In this document: in pieces, positions 10,737-21,710 of the stretch
How the letters are laid out: each line of letters begins with the position of its first letter
How positions within the stretch are numbered: position 1 is the stretch's first letter
DNA from: Parastagonospora avenae f. sp. tritici 18332-5
Taxonomy: Eukaryota; Ascomycota; Dothideomycetes; Pleosporales; Phaeosphaeriaceae
DNA length: 64,000 nt
NCBI GenBank assembly: GCA_022559985.1
Contig: JAFJTR010000028.1
Span: forward strand, 293,191 to 357,190
Reading direction: 5' to 3'
The notes under the pieces: generated by a model
Database searches by the model: none
What the model was told of the DNA's origin: nothing
The model's input: only the letters and a program-made list of their open reading frames with translations
Made by a program: the position numbers and the translations under genes

Positions 10737-12655
10737 CTACAAATCATTGTCGTCCCATTCATCATCCACGACGGTTTCTGCGCTCTTGTAGCGCTGGTTT
10801 TGAGCAGATCCAGTCTTCTTCTTGTTGGAAGACTTCTGTCTGACGACAGGTTTCCCAACGCCCGGCATGCCTACGGTGAGAAAACCCAAGCGACCAGGAA
10901 GAACAGCCGATGGCCCAGGTGTCGCCTCCTCTGCGTCCGCCTTGTTTGCCTTCGAGTTGCTCACCTTGACGTCTTCGCCTAGGTTCGGTGCATCCTCGAT
11001 AATGACGGAGACTTCCTCAACGGTGTCCTGGTTGACTGCGATGTCCGTGGACTGTGACACACCAGCAGTGGGCTCAATTTCGACTTCTTTTGATGCAATG
11101 TCTTCTCCATCATATGCGGTAACGGTTTCGGTGTCAATCTCTTCGACAGCATTGTCGTTGTTCGCCATTGACTGTGTGGTAGACTCTAGGGACGTCATGT
11201 CGGTATCAGCTTGGCTCGCAGGACCACCCTCGTCGGCATCCAATGGAATCTTTTCACGGTCTTCTTGGGTGCTCGCGGACTGCGCGTGAGTCTGTAGCTC
11301 TGGAAAATTTCGTTGGGACCCCAGCTCAGGAGTCGTTGTGTGCTGCGTGCGTTGAACATCCATAGCCGCCTCCGAAGCGATTGAGTCTGGCGAGACTGGG
11401 TCTTTAGAGACGTATTCCACTGCGCTCTGTTGCATGTCGCTAGTTGAATGAACAGCTAGCTGGTGGCTGAAGCCGTCCAGGGATGCGGGCTTCGCCGCTG
11501 TGCGCTCGCTCTTCTTCTTCGCTGCCTTGATAACAGTGTCCCTGATCGCCTCCTGGCCGTCCTGCTCCGCTCGGGCAGTGATTTTGGTGGTTTCAACGTC
11601 GAGTGGCGGAGAGGGCAGTGCACGCTGGCTTGCGCGCTTTGGTGCTTGGTGCTTTTCAGCGGTCATCTGCGCCTTCGACGGGTGTATTCGTGTCCGAATC
11701 TTTCCGTTCGCCTTGGCAGCGTCAAAGTTAAAGCCAGTGGAAACAGCTTTGCGAGCTTGCTCGTTGTTGTTGTTTGTGGTGTTGCTGAGCAGAACGCGAC
11801 CTGCCAATGTGCCAGTAGTGTCGTTAGGAGAACGTGAGGTCACGCTCTGCATGGACTTTTTGTCCTTAGCCTTCTTCTTGGATGAGCGAGCAGCTGCCGC
11901 AACTGGCTGATTTGAGTTGCTTGAACGAGCTGTCTCCGTCTGCTTCTTTGTAGCTGACTTCGTGGGTGCACCGGACACGGGGCGCTTTTTCTGATTTGGA
12001 TTGGCTGAACGGGCTGTCTCCGTCTGCTTCTTTGCAGCTGGCTTTGTGGAGGCATTGGGCGCCGGACGCTTCTTCTCGGGGCTTGCAACGACAGACTAAA
12101 ACATTGTGAGCTTCAACCACGATCGCATAGATTTCAGTAGCATACCTCGCTGTTTGGCGCACTCTTACCTGTGTTGGCAGAAGCCTGTTCTTGTGTTATA
12201 CACTTGTTCTTCCCCATTGACAAGGAGTTTGTGGCAAAGTCATTTAGCACGTCTCGAACAATCGCATCTGACGATGCGTCGTTGAGTACCCGCATAAACA
12301 TCTCTTCGAGAGTTGCGTCCACAGGCTATGTCACCACCTTCTTTCGAAAAGCTTGCAAGCAGGCTTTCGATGCGGCAGATTCAAGCTTCTTCGCATCTAG
12401 TTGACGATCGACTAGGACTTGGTGCCTGGAGAGAATTGTAGCGACATCATCCTTCGTATCAGAATCGGGTAGATTGAGGGTGGCGTCGATAACCTTTCTG
12501 AGATCCGCATCTAATGCTTTGACTTCCTTCATAGAACGTGCAATGGCTTCGTCGCTACCCTCGCATGCATCCAGCATCATCTCGGATATCCTGGTTTGTT
12601 GAGTTACAGTAGCTGTACGGTCAGCCTTTGGGGCTGAGGGTTTTGGTGGGGACAT
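10737..12655 (-). pseudogene. Unknown Lys/Ser-rich protein, reading frame interrupted by one in-frame TAG
   Basis: Read from the ATG at 12655, a helical 109-codon segment runs to TAG at 12326-12328. The same frame continues without a base out of step (P-V-D-A-T-L-E-E-M) to a clean donor (GAG|GTATGC; intron 12096-12145, TTTTAG acceptor, phase 0) and on to the true end at 10737. A GTAAGA site 25 bases before the chosen donor gives the wrong frame. The downstream part has two copies of a 28-residue Lys/Thr-rich repeat, a long acidic/Ser/Thr-rich disordered region, and an acidic tail ending in D-D-E-W-D-D-N-D-L. CAG to TAG would explain the stop. Alternatives are two separate genes (next ATG 12301), readthrough, or a base error. 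Function unknown; composition suggests a nuclear protein. Confidence 0.5.
11907..12075. repeat. Two-copy 84-bp tandem repeat within coding sequence
   Basis: Imperfect copies begin at about 11907 and 11991 (period 84 bp = 28 codons). Each encodes a basic block with A-K-K-Q-T-E-T-A-R-S-like wording. The in-frame period indicates coding-sequence expansion. Confidence 0.75.
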
Positions 12656-13197
12656 TGTGGTCCTGGGTTCCGACGTATTGCAAAAGACCCTGTGACTGAT
12701 TGCTACTGTATCTGGGGTGGTAGTGTGCGACCAAAGAATCCTGGTGTCTAGGCAGTTGACAGGTGTGTCCGCGGGTTGAGGTCGGGGTAGAATGACAGAA
12801 AATGGAGTGGGCGAACTATGTTTGAGGAACAAGGGAGACAAAAGTTTATGTAACTAGAATGGCTGCTCCAACCGGGACAAAGTGGGGCACTGCTAGGCTG
12901 GACCGGGGGCGAAGTGCTGTGAAAGTGAAAACAAATTTGGTCGGCAAAGAGGGTCACACTGGATGACGTACGAGGTCACGGAACGAAGAGAAGGGTTCTG
13001 GAAGGGAAAAGTTCTTTACTTAATAATGTCTTATTTCCTGGTTGACTCTATGTAGAGCTAGGTGCAAAGCAATCCAGGTACGATGGTATCAAAGTTTATA
13101 GAGATGGGACGCAAACTAAAGAACACTCTTCAGGTCATTGCTGGCTGGACCTCCGCCGACGCGTGGTATACACCTGGAAGACACAACAGAGTCAACT
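12656..13197. other. Intergenic, nothing recognised
   Basis: An upstream extension of the frame starting at 12655 is present but has no independent features. The remainder shows no gene-like signal. Confidence 0.4.
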
Positions 13198-13722
13198 TTA
13201 GGCCTTGAAGTACGCCTGTACCCTAGGACGCTTTCGGGCGTTATCGTTGTTGTAGCTCATGTGAGTTTCGTGCGAGTACACGACCGTCTTTGGTTCAGCC
13301 TTGCGCTTCGTCCCACCACCGTCTGTGGGACCTTCAGTCACCATTCGCTTCTTGATTTGCTGGAGGGCAACCTGTTTCAACTGGTTCATGATTGCATTGT
13401 CCTTCTCTTTCGTCTCAAGTAAACTCTCCTTCCCCTGGGATACGACGCCTTTCGTCTTCGGAATCTTGGAGGCTTGCGGCTTTGGTGGAGGAAACTTGGT
13501 ATTCTTTGGCTCGTCAAAAAGCCCTTCGAGGACGATTTGATCGAGCGAACGACCTAGGTCGTCTCCGTAGTTACCAAACTCATCGATGTGCTGGCCCATT
13601 GTGGCACCGTCTTTGCGACCGTACATGCGCTGCTCACGAGGTGTGTGAGCGGGTACGTGAACTATGCCAACCCTCTTTCCAGCTTTGATGTCGCCGATCA
13701 TGCTCATAACATTGGTAGACAT
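13198..13722 (-). CDS. Unknown basic, probably nuclear protein
   Basis: Single-exon frame of 174 residues. The N-terminal half has a conserved-looking block (V-G-I-V-H-V-P-A-H-T-P-R-E-Q, then G-R-K-D-G-A-T-M-G-Q) and an acidic Asp/Gly segment. The middle is Lys/Pro-rich. The C-terminus contains two basic clusters (G-T-K-R-K-A-E-P-K and N-A-R-K-R-P-R) that read as a bipartite nuclear-localisation signal. No catalytic motif is visible. The family is unknown. Confidence 0.55.
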   Translation of the reverse strand: MSTNVMSMIGDIKAGKRVGIVHVPAHTPREQRMYGRKDGATMGQHIDEFGNYGDDLGRSLDQIVLEGLFDEPKNTKFPPPKPQASKIPKTKGVVSQGKESLLETKEKDNAIMNQLKQVALQQIKKRMVTEGPTDGGGTKRKAEPKTVVYSHETHMSYNNDNARKRPRVQAYFKA

Positions 13723-14454
13723 GGTGAGTGATCTTATCTGGTGTTACTGATTTAAGGACTGATGTGGTGCGTTCCGCAGAAGTTTAGATAAGTAAAAAGG
13801 TTGGGTCAGGTAGTTGATGTTAGGTCTAAAGTGAGTGCCGTGTAGGTGGGGAGGGTTATCATCGGAAGCCTTTGTGCTGCTGTTGTAGCGCGAGTAGGCA
13901 ACATTGTAGCGGAGCAATGACTTTCACAGCAAGGAATTCTCGTTGTTCGCATTGTGCAGCGTGCTCGTCAATGATATATGATTGGACACGGTCATTCGTC
14001 TGTGTATCATCAGCCATCACCTGCGCCTTTTCTGTAATAAGAAACACTCGTCCTCGCAGCTGTATGCACGCGTGGACTTCGTAGAAAAGACTGGCCTTGC
14101 CGGAAGTCTATCAGCGACAAGCACGACGACGCGAATCTATATGTTGACTGTTCGAGAGCGATTTTCGTAGTACACGACGTAGGGAAGTAGATAATGATTA
14201 CATATATCTCCAAAGGCACGGTGGAAGATACTTGGTGAGGGTGAAGGAGGTTAAGACGTGGTGTGACGTCGAAATGTACTTTATATGGCAACCAATCACG
14301 CTCCGCAACCCACTTAATCGCCCGCGGGCATTAGGCCACATCTTGGTCTTGGCGATTTCCCCACAACAGACACCTCAAGAGGCGACTGCACACTCAATTG
14401 CTCCCTAAACACTCTCATACCCTTAAGCACACATCGTCTGCGCATACAAACAAC
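13723..14454. other. Intergenic, divergent promoter region
   Basis: Lies between the minus-strand gene at 13722 and the FKBP gene at 14455. Short frames on both strands lack features. The 60 bases before 14455 are CA-rich and look like a 5' UTR. Confidence 0.4.
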
Positions 14455-14959
14455 ATGAAGGTCGCAACTATTCTCGCCCTTGTTCCGGCTGCGTTCGCCG
14501 TCATCAACAACGAGGCAAGGTCCTATCCAGGGCTATACGACACTAGCTAACATCCTCGTAGCACCTCAAGACCGAAGTCGTCGTGCCTGTCGAGTGCAAC
14601 CGCAAGACCGTTGCGGGCGACAAGATCAGCGTTCATTACCGCGGCACTCTTGAGAGCGACGGCAGCGAGTTCGATGCTTCATACAACCGCGGCCAGCCTT
14701 TGGACTTCACTGTAGGTCAGGGCCAGGTCATTAAGGGCTGGGACCAGGGTCTTCTCGACATGTGCCCTGGCGAGAAGAGGAAGCTCACTATCCAGCCTGA
14801 CTGGGCTTACGGCTCAAGGGGAGCTGGACCGATTCCCGCCAACAGCGTCTTGAGTACGTAGAACAGTTTCGCAACGTGTACGTCATCGATAGCTAACGCA
14901 CAACAGTCTTCGAGACCGAGCTGGTCTCCATAGCCGGTGTCAGTAAGGACGAACTATAG
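14455..14959 (+). CDS. Secretory-pathway FKBP-type peptidyl-prolyl isomerase with KDEL tail
   Basis: Exons 14455-14514, 14562-14853 and 14907-14959 give 134 residues. The product has a cleavable signal peptide (M-K-V-A-T-I-L-A-L-V-P-A-A-F-A), one FKBP domain and a C-terminal K-D-E-L, so it is an ER-lumenal FKBP2-type proline isomerase assisting folding. Family motifs are visible: V-H-Y-R-G-T-L near the start of the fold, F-D-A-S-Y-N-R-G, G-Q-V-I-K-G-W-D-Q-G-L and the Y-G segment before the last strand. Intron 1 begins with GC (GAG|GCAAGG) rather than GT. It has a GCTAAC branch site and CGTAG acceptor, and the next GT donor would give the wrong frame. Intron 2 is a standard GTACGT...ACAG and splits the Ile codon. 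Length matches the family. Confidence 0.93.
14515..14561 (+). other. GC-AG intron in the FKBP gene
   Basis: A 47-nt intron with donor GAG|GCAAGG, branch GCTAAC about 10 nt before the acceptor, and TAG acceptor. The GC donor is required to keep the FKBP frame. Confidence 0.75.
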
Positions 14960-15529
14960 ATGCGCACATGAAGGAGTTGCACCACGGGACTATCATCTTG
15001 CCTGCCCAAATAGACGATTTACTCGAACAATAAAAGGTGGCCAACACCACATGAATGACATAAACGCACGGGAATTCGAGTCAATTCGAGGTGAATGTTG
15101 CGGGGTGTACTGTGTCCTGATTCTCCGTCAAGCTTTTGAAGGGGTGGTGGCCAATCATAACTTCCGTCACCACATTGTGCACGTGGAAATAACGAGGTGC
15201 CCTTTGCCGCGCTGATTCTTTATTCACCGTTCATTGTCCTGTTGTTGGTCGCTATTTGCAGGGCAAATGTCTCGTATTTGAGCAGTCCCATTGGGCTCTA
15301 CTCCACTTTTCACTTTCACTTTCACTTCTTGAACTCCGCACTTGCTTTACAACCTAGCGGCCCTGTTTCCTCTTGTCAGTCCTTCTAACTCTATCCAAAA
15401 TTTGCTGAACCCCCATCGCAAATTTAGTCAACCTCAACCGCTCAACTTAGACTTCACTCCGAAGTCACGAGTAAGCACCATCCCTCATTTTCCACCTACG
15501 TACTCTGCCTCAACCCTCTTCCGATCACC
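14960..15529. other. Intergenic, 5' leader of next gene
   Basis: The 3' half contains TTTCACTTTCAC-type pyrimidine repeats before the ATG at 15530, typical of a fungal 5' leader. No gene recognised. Confidence 0.4.
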
Positions 15530-17271
15530 ATGGCCTTTGCGAATTTACTTTCCAATGCCAAGCCAGGCGAAGGCGACAAAGCAAAACCTTCGCCCGCAGC
15601 AGTGCCAGCAAAGCCAGCTCGTGTCAAGAAAATCAATACTACTCAGGGCACTACATCGAAGGCTGCCACTGCATTCAAGATGGACATACCTTTGCCTACA
15701 GGTTCCTTCAAGTCGGTCACCGGTCCTACCATCCAGCCAGACGATAAGCCGTCCGAGGCTAGTTCTTCCACTACCCAGCCAGCCACGCCCATAGAAGTCG
15801 CATCGCCCATTCAAGAGCCCGACGCCCATTTGGAGTCCATTTCCCTTATATCACCGAAAGATGTGACCTCGGTCATATCGTCCCCTATCTCTCGTTCCGA
15901 GACGCCCGCAAAAGCTGCATCCACGAAGAGTGGCCCCATCGCGAAGGAGACCATCATCAAGACAGAGTCGACAACGTACATCAAGCAAATCACTACCGCA
16001 GAGAATGATACTACTAGTGCGAATGCCAGCAACTCAGCGAAGGAGGTATCTACAATCTCGAAAGACATCACGCCTGTGAAAAGCCCTACACACGCGACAC
16101 AGGGCGCGACACTAGGCAGAAATGCTGCAGCAGCAAATACTGGAAAGCTGCATAGTTCGGCGTCTGAACAGCGCATGTCACTTGCACGCCTCAAAGCCGA
16201 CGCTATGGCGACTATCAAGGACCGCCTCATGACAGTCAGTAGTGACTACGACAAATTTTTCCATATCATTAGCACCACAAAGGGTAAGAAGGTCAAGGAG
16301 GCCGTCGAAGATGCTCTTCGAGAAGCCATGAAAACCCTAGCAGCACAGCGAGATGCCCTGTTGAAGGACCTCAACAAGCTTGAGTCGTTCGGGGAGGGCT
16401 TTGACCTTGCCCAGATCAAGCGCATCGACGCACAGGTAAATTGAACTCGTCCAAGTTCATGATCTTTTACTGATATCGCTTAGGTTCTTGTTGCACTTTC
16501 ACACTGGAGTGATGCCACCGTTAATCGGTCCCGATTCAACACTGTCCCGGCACAAGCTGTCGAGCCAGTTGCTGCGCCTTTGGAGAAACCTGCTTCAAGA
16601 GTCGTGTCTAAGAATAAGCCGTTCCATGCTGATGAGAAGATCAAGAGGTCTTCTCCTCCGAAAAGACGGAGGTGCAGCAGGTAAGCCAGGCCACAGCTGC
16701 CACTCCAAAGCAGGATGTTCTTCCTCCGCCTTCCCCGACCGACAAACCCGCTCTCAAGCCAGCAAGGAAATCCAGTGCCATGGTACCATAGAAGCGAGCT
16801 GGAGTGAAAACCTCAGATACGCGTCCGACACAGCGCGTCTCACTCAGTCGTGAACAAGCCAAGAAGAAGACCATGATACTTGATATGGAAGAGGTTGTCA
16901 ACGCGCAGGCGATTCGTACAGTGGCCGAGGGGAAGCGAACTGTGAAGAAAGATCATTGGGGCTTCGTAAGTTCAAAGCCCAAGGGCCGCCTCTCGTCGGA
17001 TGATGATGGTCGTCTCAAAATTCGCAAGAATGCTCCGATTGTGGTGGGCGAGAAGCGCAAGCGAGGAGATGTAATGGAGGGCCCGGATAAACGCTCCGCA
17101 ATTGAGGGTCGTAACTTCAAGTCTCTGAGGGTAAGTTATCTCATGAGTGTAAACTTCTCAAGGATCTTGCTGACATCTAGACAGGCTCGTTGCACACCGT
17201 CAACGTCAGAGGCGAAGGAAATCGACACCGAGCCTGCCCCTTCATCCGCTATGCTCTCTTTGATCGTCTAA
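15530..17271 (+). pseudogene. Unknown disordered/coiled-coil protein, 3' half disrupted
   Basis: Exon 1 (15530-16435) encodes a Ser/Thr/Pro-rich region and then a helical segment (K-K-V-K-E-A-V-E-D-A-L). The intron has GTAAAT and GCTTAG borders, then a frame from 16484 (V-L-V-A-L-S-H-W-S-D-A) stops at 16682-16684. The adjoining frame stays open, reads as protein (S-E-K-T-E-V-Q-Q, then P-P-P-S-P-T-D-K-P-A-L), and meets TAG at 16789-16791. It then continues in the same frame (K-R-A-G-V-K-T-S-D-T) to the donor at 17131 and the end at 17271 (or 17282 if the acceptor is CTAG at 17180). One lost base near 16641-16645 and one CAG-to-TAG change would account for both breaks. Alternatively the first gene simply ends at 16684. 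Function unknown; Lys/Arg-rich composition suggests a nuclear protein. Confidence 0.45.
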
Positions 17272-17282
17272 GTCATGCATAG

Positions 17283-17943
17283 ATGTCACCTTGAAGGGAC
17301 ATAACTCCCATTCATGGCGACTAGACTTTCTTCCATTCTTTGAGGACGCAAATGGCATACAGTCATGTCTGGTGCGGGACCCTTCTGTCGCAGGTCATTC
17401 CGTCGCGAGAGACTATTATTGACCAAGACAGGCTAGATAGCTCGATCGGTAATTTCAATACGAGTACGCGATAGTCGCTGCCTATCAAATCTTCGTGCTG
17501 CCCTGTCGGGCTCCCAGATCTCCCCGCAGACGCCAAGGTCACACGGCGTCCCGGGTAAGGAGTACTACGCGAATATCTTCATATCTAGTTTGATAGGCCG
17601 TGCAAGCACGATAACATGTAATCGTGTCAACAATGACCTGTGTTATTGTCTGTAGTTAGCCACAACAATGTCGTATCTTTTACTAGTACTTATAGATGTG
17701 ATGTCAAGCGTATTGTCTCTGCTTGATTCTTTGATTTGTTCATTTGGGATTAGAGAAAGCCTGTGTGATTGGGAGGTCGGTATCACCCAATGCACAGTGT
17801 CACTTCGGATCGAAACAAGGTCCCGTGGTATGCAACGACATCCCTTGCGCACTCAGTGAATAAGTTACATCAAGAACTCGTAGGATACCTGACATGACTT
17901 CTGCCTTGTACCGCTCTTGTCACAGTCTCAGCTCGGAATCTTC
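17283..17943. other. Intergenic, nothing recognised
   Basis: Short frames only. No tRNA-like or repeat structure was found by eye. Confidence 0.4.
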
Positions 17944-19425
17944 ATGATGGTTACCACTTTTTTTTCATTATCTTGAGCGCATTGCTAGGCACAGTGAGTG
18001 CTCAACAACCTTCTGTCACGGCTTCCACCTCCAAGCCGAAATCAACGAACTTCCAGTGCGGCCCCAACCATGGCGATATGACATGTGAAGGAATCACTGT
18101 GGACGAAGTGACTTGCTGTTCTGAATATAGGTATGTTCGGACATTGACGATGTGCTCTAGCACTGCTGACTTCCTACTTCTTTTTAGATGGCGTGGACAA
18201 AGTATTGAATATTGTGGGACTAACCAATGCCAACCTGGATACGGTGGATGTGATAATGCCGCCCCTCCAGACTGTCCTGGTCCAGGGGTCGAATATCAAT
18301 ATGTTGGTCTTGACGCGTCGACGCGCACGGTCACGTCGCTTTTGATAACCACTTCTATTTCGACTTCCATTTTAACAACTACTTCAACGGCTTCTCCGAT
18401 ATCTGCTGCCAATGCCACGACGGTAACAGTCGCCGCTCAGTCAGTTTACCGTTACATCAACACTGACACCAGCCACTGTTACCCTCGCCGGCTCATCAGC
18501 ACAAGCGGCGCCAACTGTCACTGTCGCAGTGACAACATTGTCCCCCCCTGCCATTACGGTCGCCATTACAAGTATTTTGACTCCTTCAGCCTCGCCGAGC
18601 ACAGTGACGCAATCCGTTACAGGTGAGCATTTCTCCTGAATTTATGCTCTCTCCACCAAAAGCCCAAGTACCTCCGCATCGAAGACTCACTGACCATGTT
18701 CCCAGCAAACGTAACAACGACTTCTACTCTCAGCGCGGTCGCTACAATTACACCTGGGGCAGTTACGTCCACTATGACTCTTGCGCTAATTACTTCTACA
18801 ATAACGACGACAATCACTACGAACCCCGCGCTCCTCGCCCTGGGCACTACATCAACGACCACGACGACCACGACTGTAACAAGCACATATAATTGCTCAA
18901 CCAACCAAGCCGTCGGAAATCCCAGGCATGTACATCTCCAACCCCTCCGACCCCATTCCCAAATAACCCAGCCCTAGCTTCGAGCCCTCCAGCATCTCCC
19001 CCTAAATCCAACTCTCAGCGGGCAGCGTCTCGAGCGGCCGCATAAACGGCGGCTCGGGGCTCTCAGGCTTCGCGTACAAGTTCACCATCGACTCGTTGAA
19101 TCCTAATCTGCCGCAGCGCATCGTCCAGCCCATCTCACTGTGCCCGGGCTCGACGTATTCTATGAGTTTTAATTCGCGCCAGTCGACTACGGGCTCGATC
19201 AGTGTGACTGGGAGTGTACAAGTAGGGAGTGGTGCGCTGGTGCAGATGGTGGGAGGCCAGGTGATGGGGGGTTTGACGTATGCGGCTGCGGGGAGTGTTG
19301 CGAGTTTGAGTGTGCCGGCGGGGCAGACGCTGGTTGCGGCTCTGGTGATTATGGAAGCGACGTTTTCGGGGTCGTTGGGTGCGAAGGAGGCGTATATCGA
19401 TGAGGTGTATCTGGTCAGGAACTAA
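17944..19425 (+). pseudogene. Decayed secreted chitin-binding (CBM18) Ser/Thr-rich protein
   Basis: The ATG at 17944 leads after one missing base in a run of eight T (17958-17965) into a good signal peptide (F-F-I-I-L-S-A-L-L-G-T-V-S-A). A hevein-type CBM18 domain follows, split by an intron (18131-18187): C-G-P-N-H-G-D-M-T-C, then T-C-C-S-E-Y, R-W-R-G and a terminal C-Q-P-G-Y-G-G-C. A long Thr/Val/Ser-rich linker changes frame at about 18444-18448 and again near 18890-18920, with an intron 18623-18705. The last frame encodes a beta-sandwich-like C-terminal domain (S-S-G-R-I-N-G-G-S-G-L-S-G through I-D-E-V-Y-L-V-R-N) but contains TAA at 18964-18966 and 19003-19005. At least four breaks make it unlikely to express a full protein. 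Intact members would bind cell-wall chitin outside the cell. Confidence 0.6.
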
Positions 19426-19608
19426 GTGGAAGTGTGGCGTCTATGCTTTTCTTGCTTTCAGTGGCATGCTTGTTAGGAGACGTTAATGTTGTAATGCTAG
19501 AACCAAATTGAATTCGTGAAAAAAGAACTTCGACTAAAACCGTAGATGTACAACATGCGATGCGCACTACCCACCGAAGAAAAGAAAGTTGGATGACGAG
19601 AAAGGACT

Positions 19609-20115
19609 TCAATAGTAGACTTTCTTCTTCAAGCCGATGAGACCTTCGCTGAAGCCGTCTTCCTCCATGCGCACGATCTCTGCGAGATGCTCTACTCGCT
19701 CCATACTACCGACACCACCAGCAAGTCGGTCGTCCAGGTCCAGCGTCTTGACTGCCAGCTCTACCGTCCCTTCCCGCCTAGCATTAATGTTTGGAGAGCA
19801 CTTGAAGGCGACACTGTCGGGAAGTCCAGACCCCTTGCCCGGGAAGCGAACTGTCATCAGTTCTTGGCCCGCAGTACATTTCGCATCTTTGTAGAGAGTG
19901 CAGGTACCATCCGGATCAGGTCCCAAAGACTTGATGAATCCAGGTGCTAGTTGATGGCAGACATCGTTTGGTTCTAGCCATGTGCAATGTTTTCCCGAGA
20001 AGTTGTCTCCGTCGCAATAGTACACCGCGCCTGGGAGTCCACGACGTTGGAGGTTCGGTCGCGCTGTGACCATAGACAAAAGCGCAATGATGATGACGTA
20101 AAGGGCTGAGATCAT
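19609..20115 (-). CDS. Small secreted cysteine-containing protein
   Basis: Single-exon frame of 168 residues. The first 18 residues are a signal peptide (M-I-S-A-L-Y-V-I-I-I-A-L-L-S-M-V-T-A), followed by a dibasic R-R site. The mature part has six cysteines in a pattern typical of small fungal secreted proteins: Y-Y-C, H-C, D-V-C, G-T-C-T-L-Y, K-C-T and F-K-C. The spacing resembles crystallin-like secreted folds. The C-terminal 55 residues are charged and lack cysteine. It may be an extracellular or wall-associated protein. No enzyme motif. It is convergent with the CBM18 relic, 183 bp away. Confidence 0.65.
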   Translation of the reverse strand: MISALYVIIIALLSMVTARPNLQRRGLPGAVYYCDGDNFSGKHCTWLEPNDVCHQLAPGFIKSLGPDPDGTCTLYKDAKCTAGQELMTVRFPGKGSGLPDSVAFKCSPNINARREGTVELAVKTLDLDDRLAGGVGSMERVEHLAEIVRMEEDGFSEGLIGLKKKVYY

Positions 20116-21710
20116 CGTAGGATTCGTTGTTCGAAAATTATGTATTAAGCGTGTCCAGTAAATTGTGTTTCTGAAACTGCCAGAGTTTGTGTGAGTGAAA
20201 GAGTTTCTATAGACAAGACCAGAGAGTTATGGTCGCGCAGCGTTTCCTTTAGTATCATCAGCTCTGGTTACAAAGGATTCCACAAATTGGTCTGGTGACC
20301 ATCAAACTCACCTCTTGGGGCCAATATGACAATGAGAACCGAGACAATGATCCGTTTTCGCTCCCTTTGTAGTGATGAAGAAACATTTGTGAAAGGGCTG
20401 CGTGTCGGTGGTGGCTAATTCCATTGTGGAAGAGAGAGCCACCCTGGATCTCAGAAGCAATCAGCCATGTGAAAGGTAGCTTGAGGTAGGAACGAGGAGA
20501 ATGGCCAAACCTCTCAATTAACACGACGGACGGGAGTATATGGGTCACAGTAGCGGTCCGATACGTGCGACAGGGATGTGATGCGAGCCTTGAAACAGTG
20601 GGTCGGTTGATGGTGCAACCCCTTTGGTCGCGTACTAGCTTACCTTTTGTAACTTGTAGCATAAGCTCTGCTCAGCCGGGACGGAACCACTTGCACGCAC
20701 CCTAGCCAGTGTGGTGCAACTGAGCTTGCCAAGCTGTCTTTGGTAGGGCTACCCCATGTCTGTGAACGCGCACAAGTGTGGGTGCACCGTTCAAGATCGA
20801 CAGGTACGCCATTCTGCGCGTCGGAGAAAATGTGAGCCATGGCAGAGGGTGGTGCTTACAACACAGGCAAAAAAACAGTGGTGACAAAAAACGCCAGACG
20901 CGCCTTTGCCCAGTTTCGAAGAAGTCATGTAGTCGAAGTCCGCCATGAAAGTGTTAAAGCACTCAATGCCTCGGAGAACTGCAATTTAGCAAGCAGTGAG
21001 CGGCATCTATGCGAGATCGCACCACCTGCCGGAATGAACTTGGCTGAGAACGCAAGTTGCGTTGACGTGTGGCCCATGTTTAGAATGAAGTGTGCCTTAA
21101 AGCCGACCTGGCAACGAGGCAAGAAGTGGGACGCTTGGCTTGCAAAGTGCGTCCGTCTTCTGGAACATCTCACGCATGAACTGTTTGCCAACAGGTCTCG
21201 AAGACAATGAACGACAGCCCGGGGTGTATGGCGTATATCTGTATGGCGGAACCTCAAACCCCAGACTGTTTTGCGCTAAGCGTTTGCGGCCAGAGAAGGA
21301 CACCTCTGCTACGCGGCGGTCGATCAAACAAGTTTACCTCCCAGAACAAGCGTAGGCCCGGCCAGTGACATCCGAATAAGAAGCATGTCAGCTATTGAAG
21401 GCTAGATCGTGCAGCGTGAAGCCTTTCTATCGCGAACATCGGGGCATCGGTACAACCACGAACCGAGCTTGTGGAAGTGTCCTTCAAGGTTCCGCAGTCA
21501 CACGCAACGGCCAAATGACTCGCTGATACCGGCTGGGTCTGGACAACCCGTTGTGGGATGGAGCTGGAGGGGTTGTTGTGCGAAGGGATGAAAGAGCCCT
21601 TCGTGGGTAAGAAGTCAGCTCGTCCGTGCACCAGGTGCGTCATCGGCTATCGGCGGAGTATCTGATTAAAATTCACGACAACACCATCCAACATCAGCCA
21701 AGATGTCCTC
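20116..21710. other. Long intergenic region, nothing recognised
   Basis: About 1.6 kb. Frames of 60-134 codons exist on both strands (for example 20839-21210 on plus), but none has a recognisable motif or plausible splice partner, and their residue composition looks random. The region contains the promoters of two divergent genes. Confidence 0.4.

Noticed and set aside
12310..12345. Very short intron (12 nt, GTGGTGACATAG) removing the in-frame TAG
   Set aside because: Far below any workable intron length and no branch site. The same argument rules out the 9-nt GTACCATAG at 16783-16791.
17441..17600. Possible tRNA-like segment
   Set aside because: No consistent acceptor stem, anticodon arm or T-loop could be folded by eye.
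20839..21210. 123-codon plus-strand frame with several Cys
   Set aside because: No motif, no signal peptide, no splice partner; cysteines are irregular. Left as intergenic.
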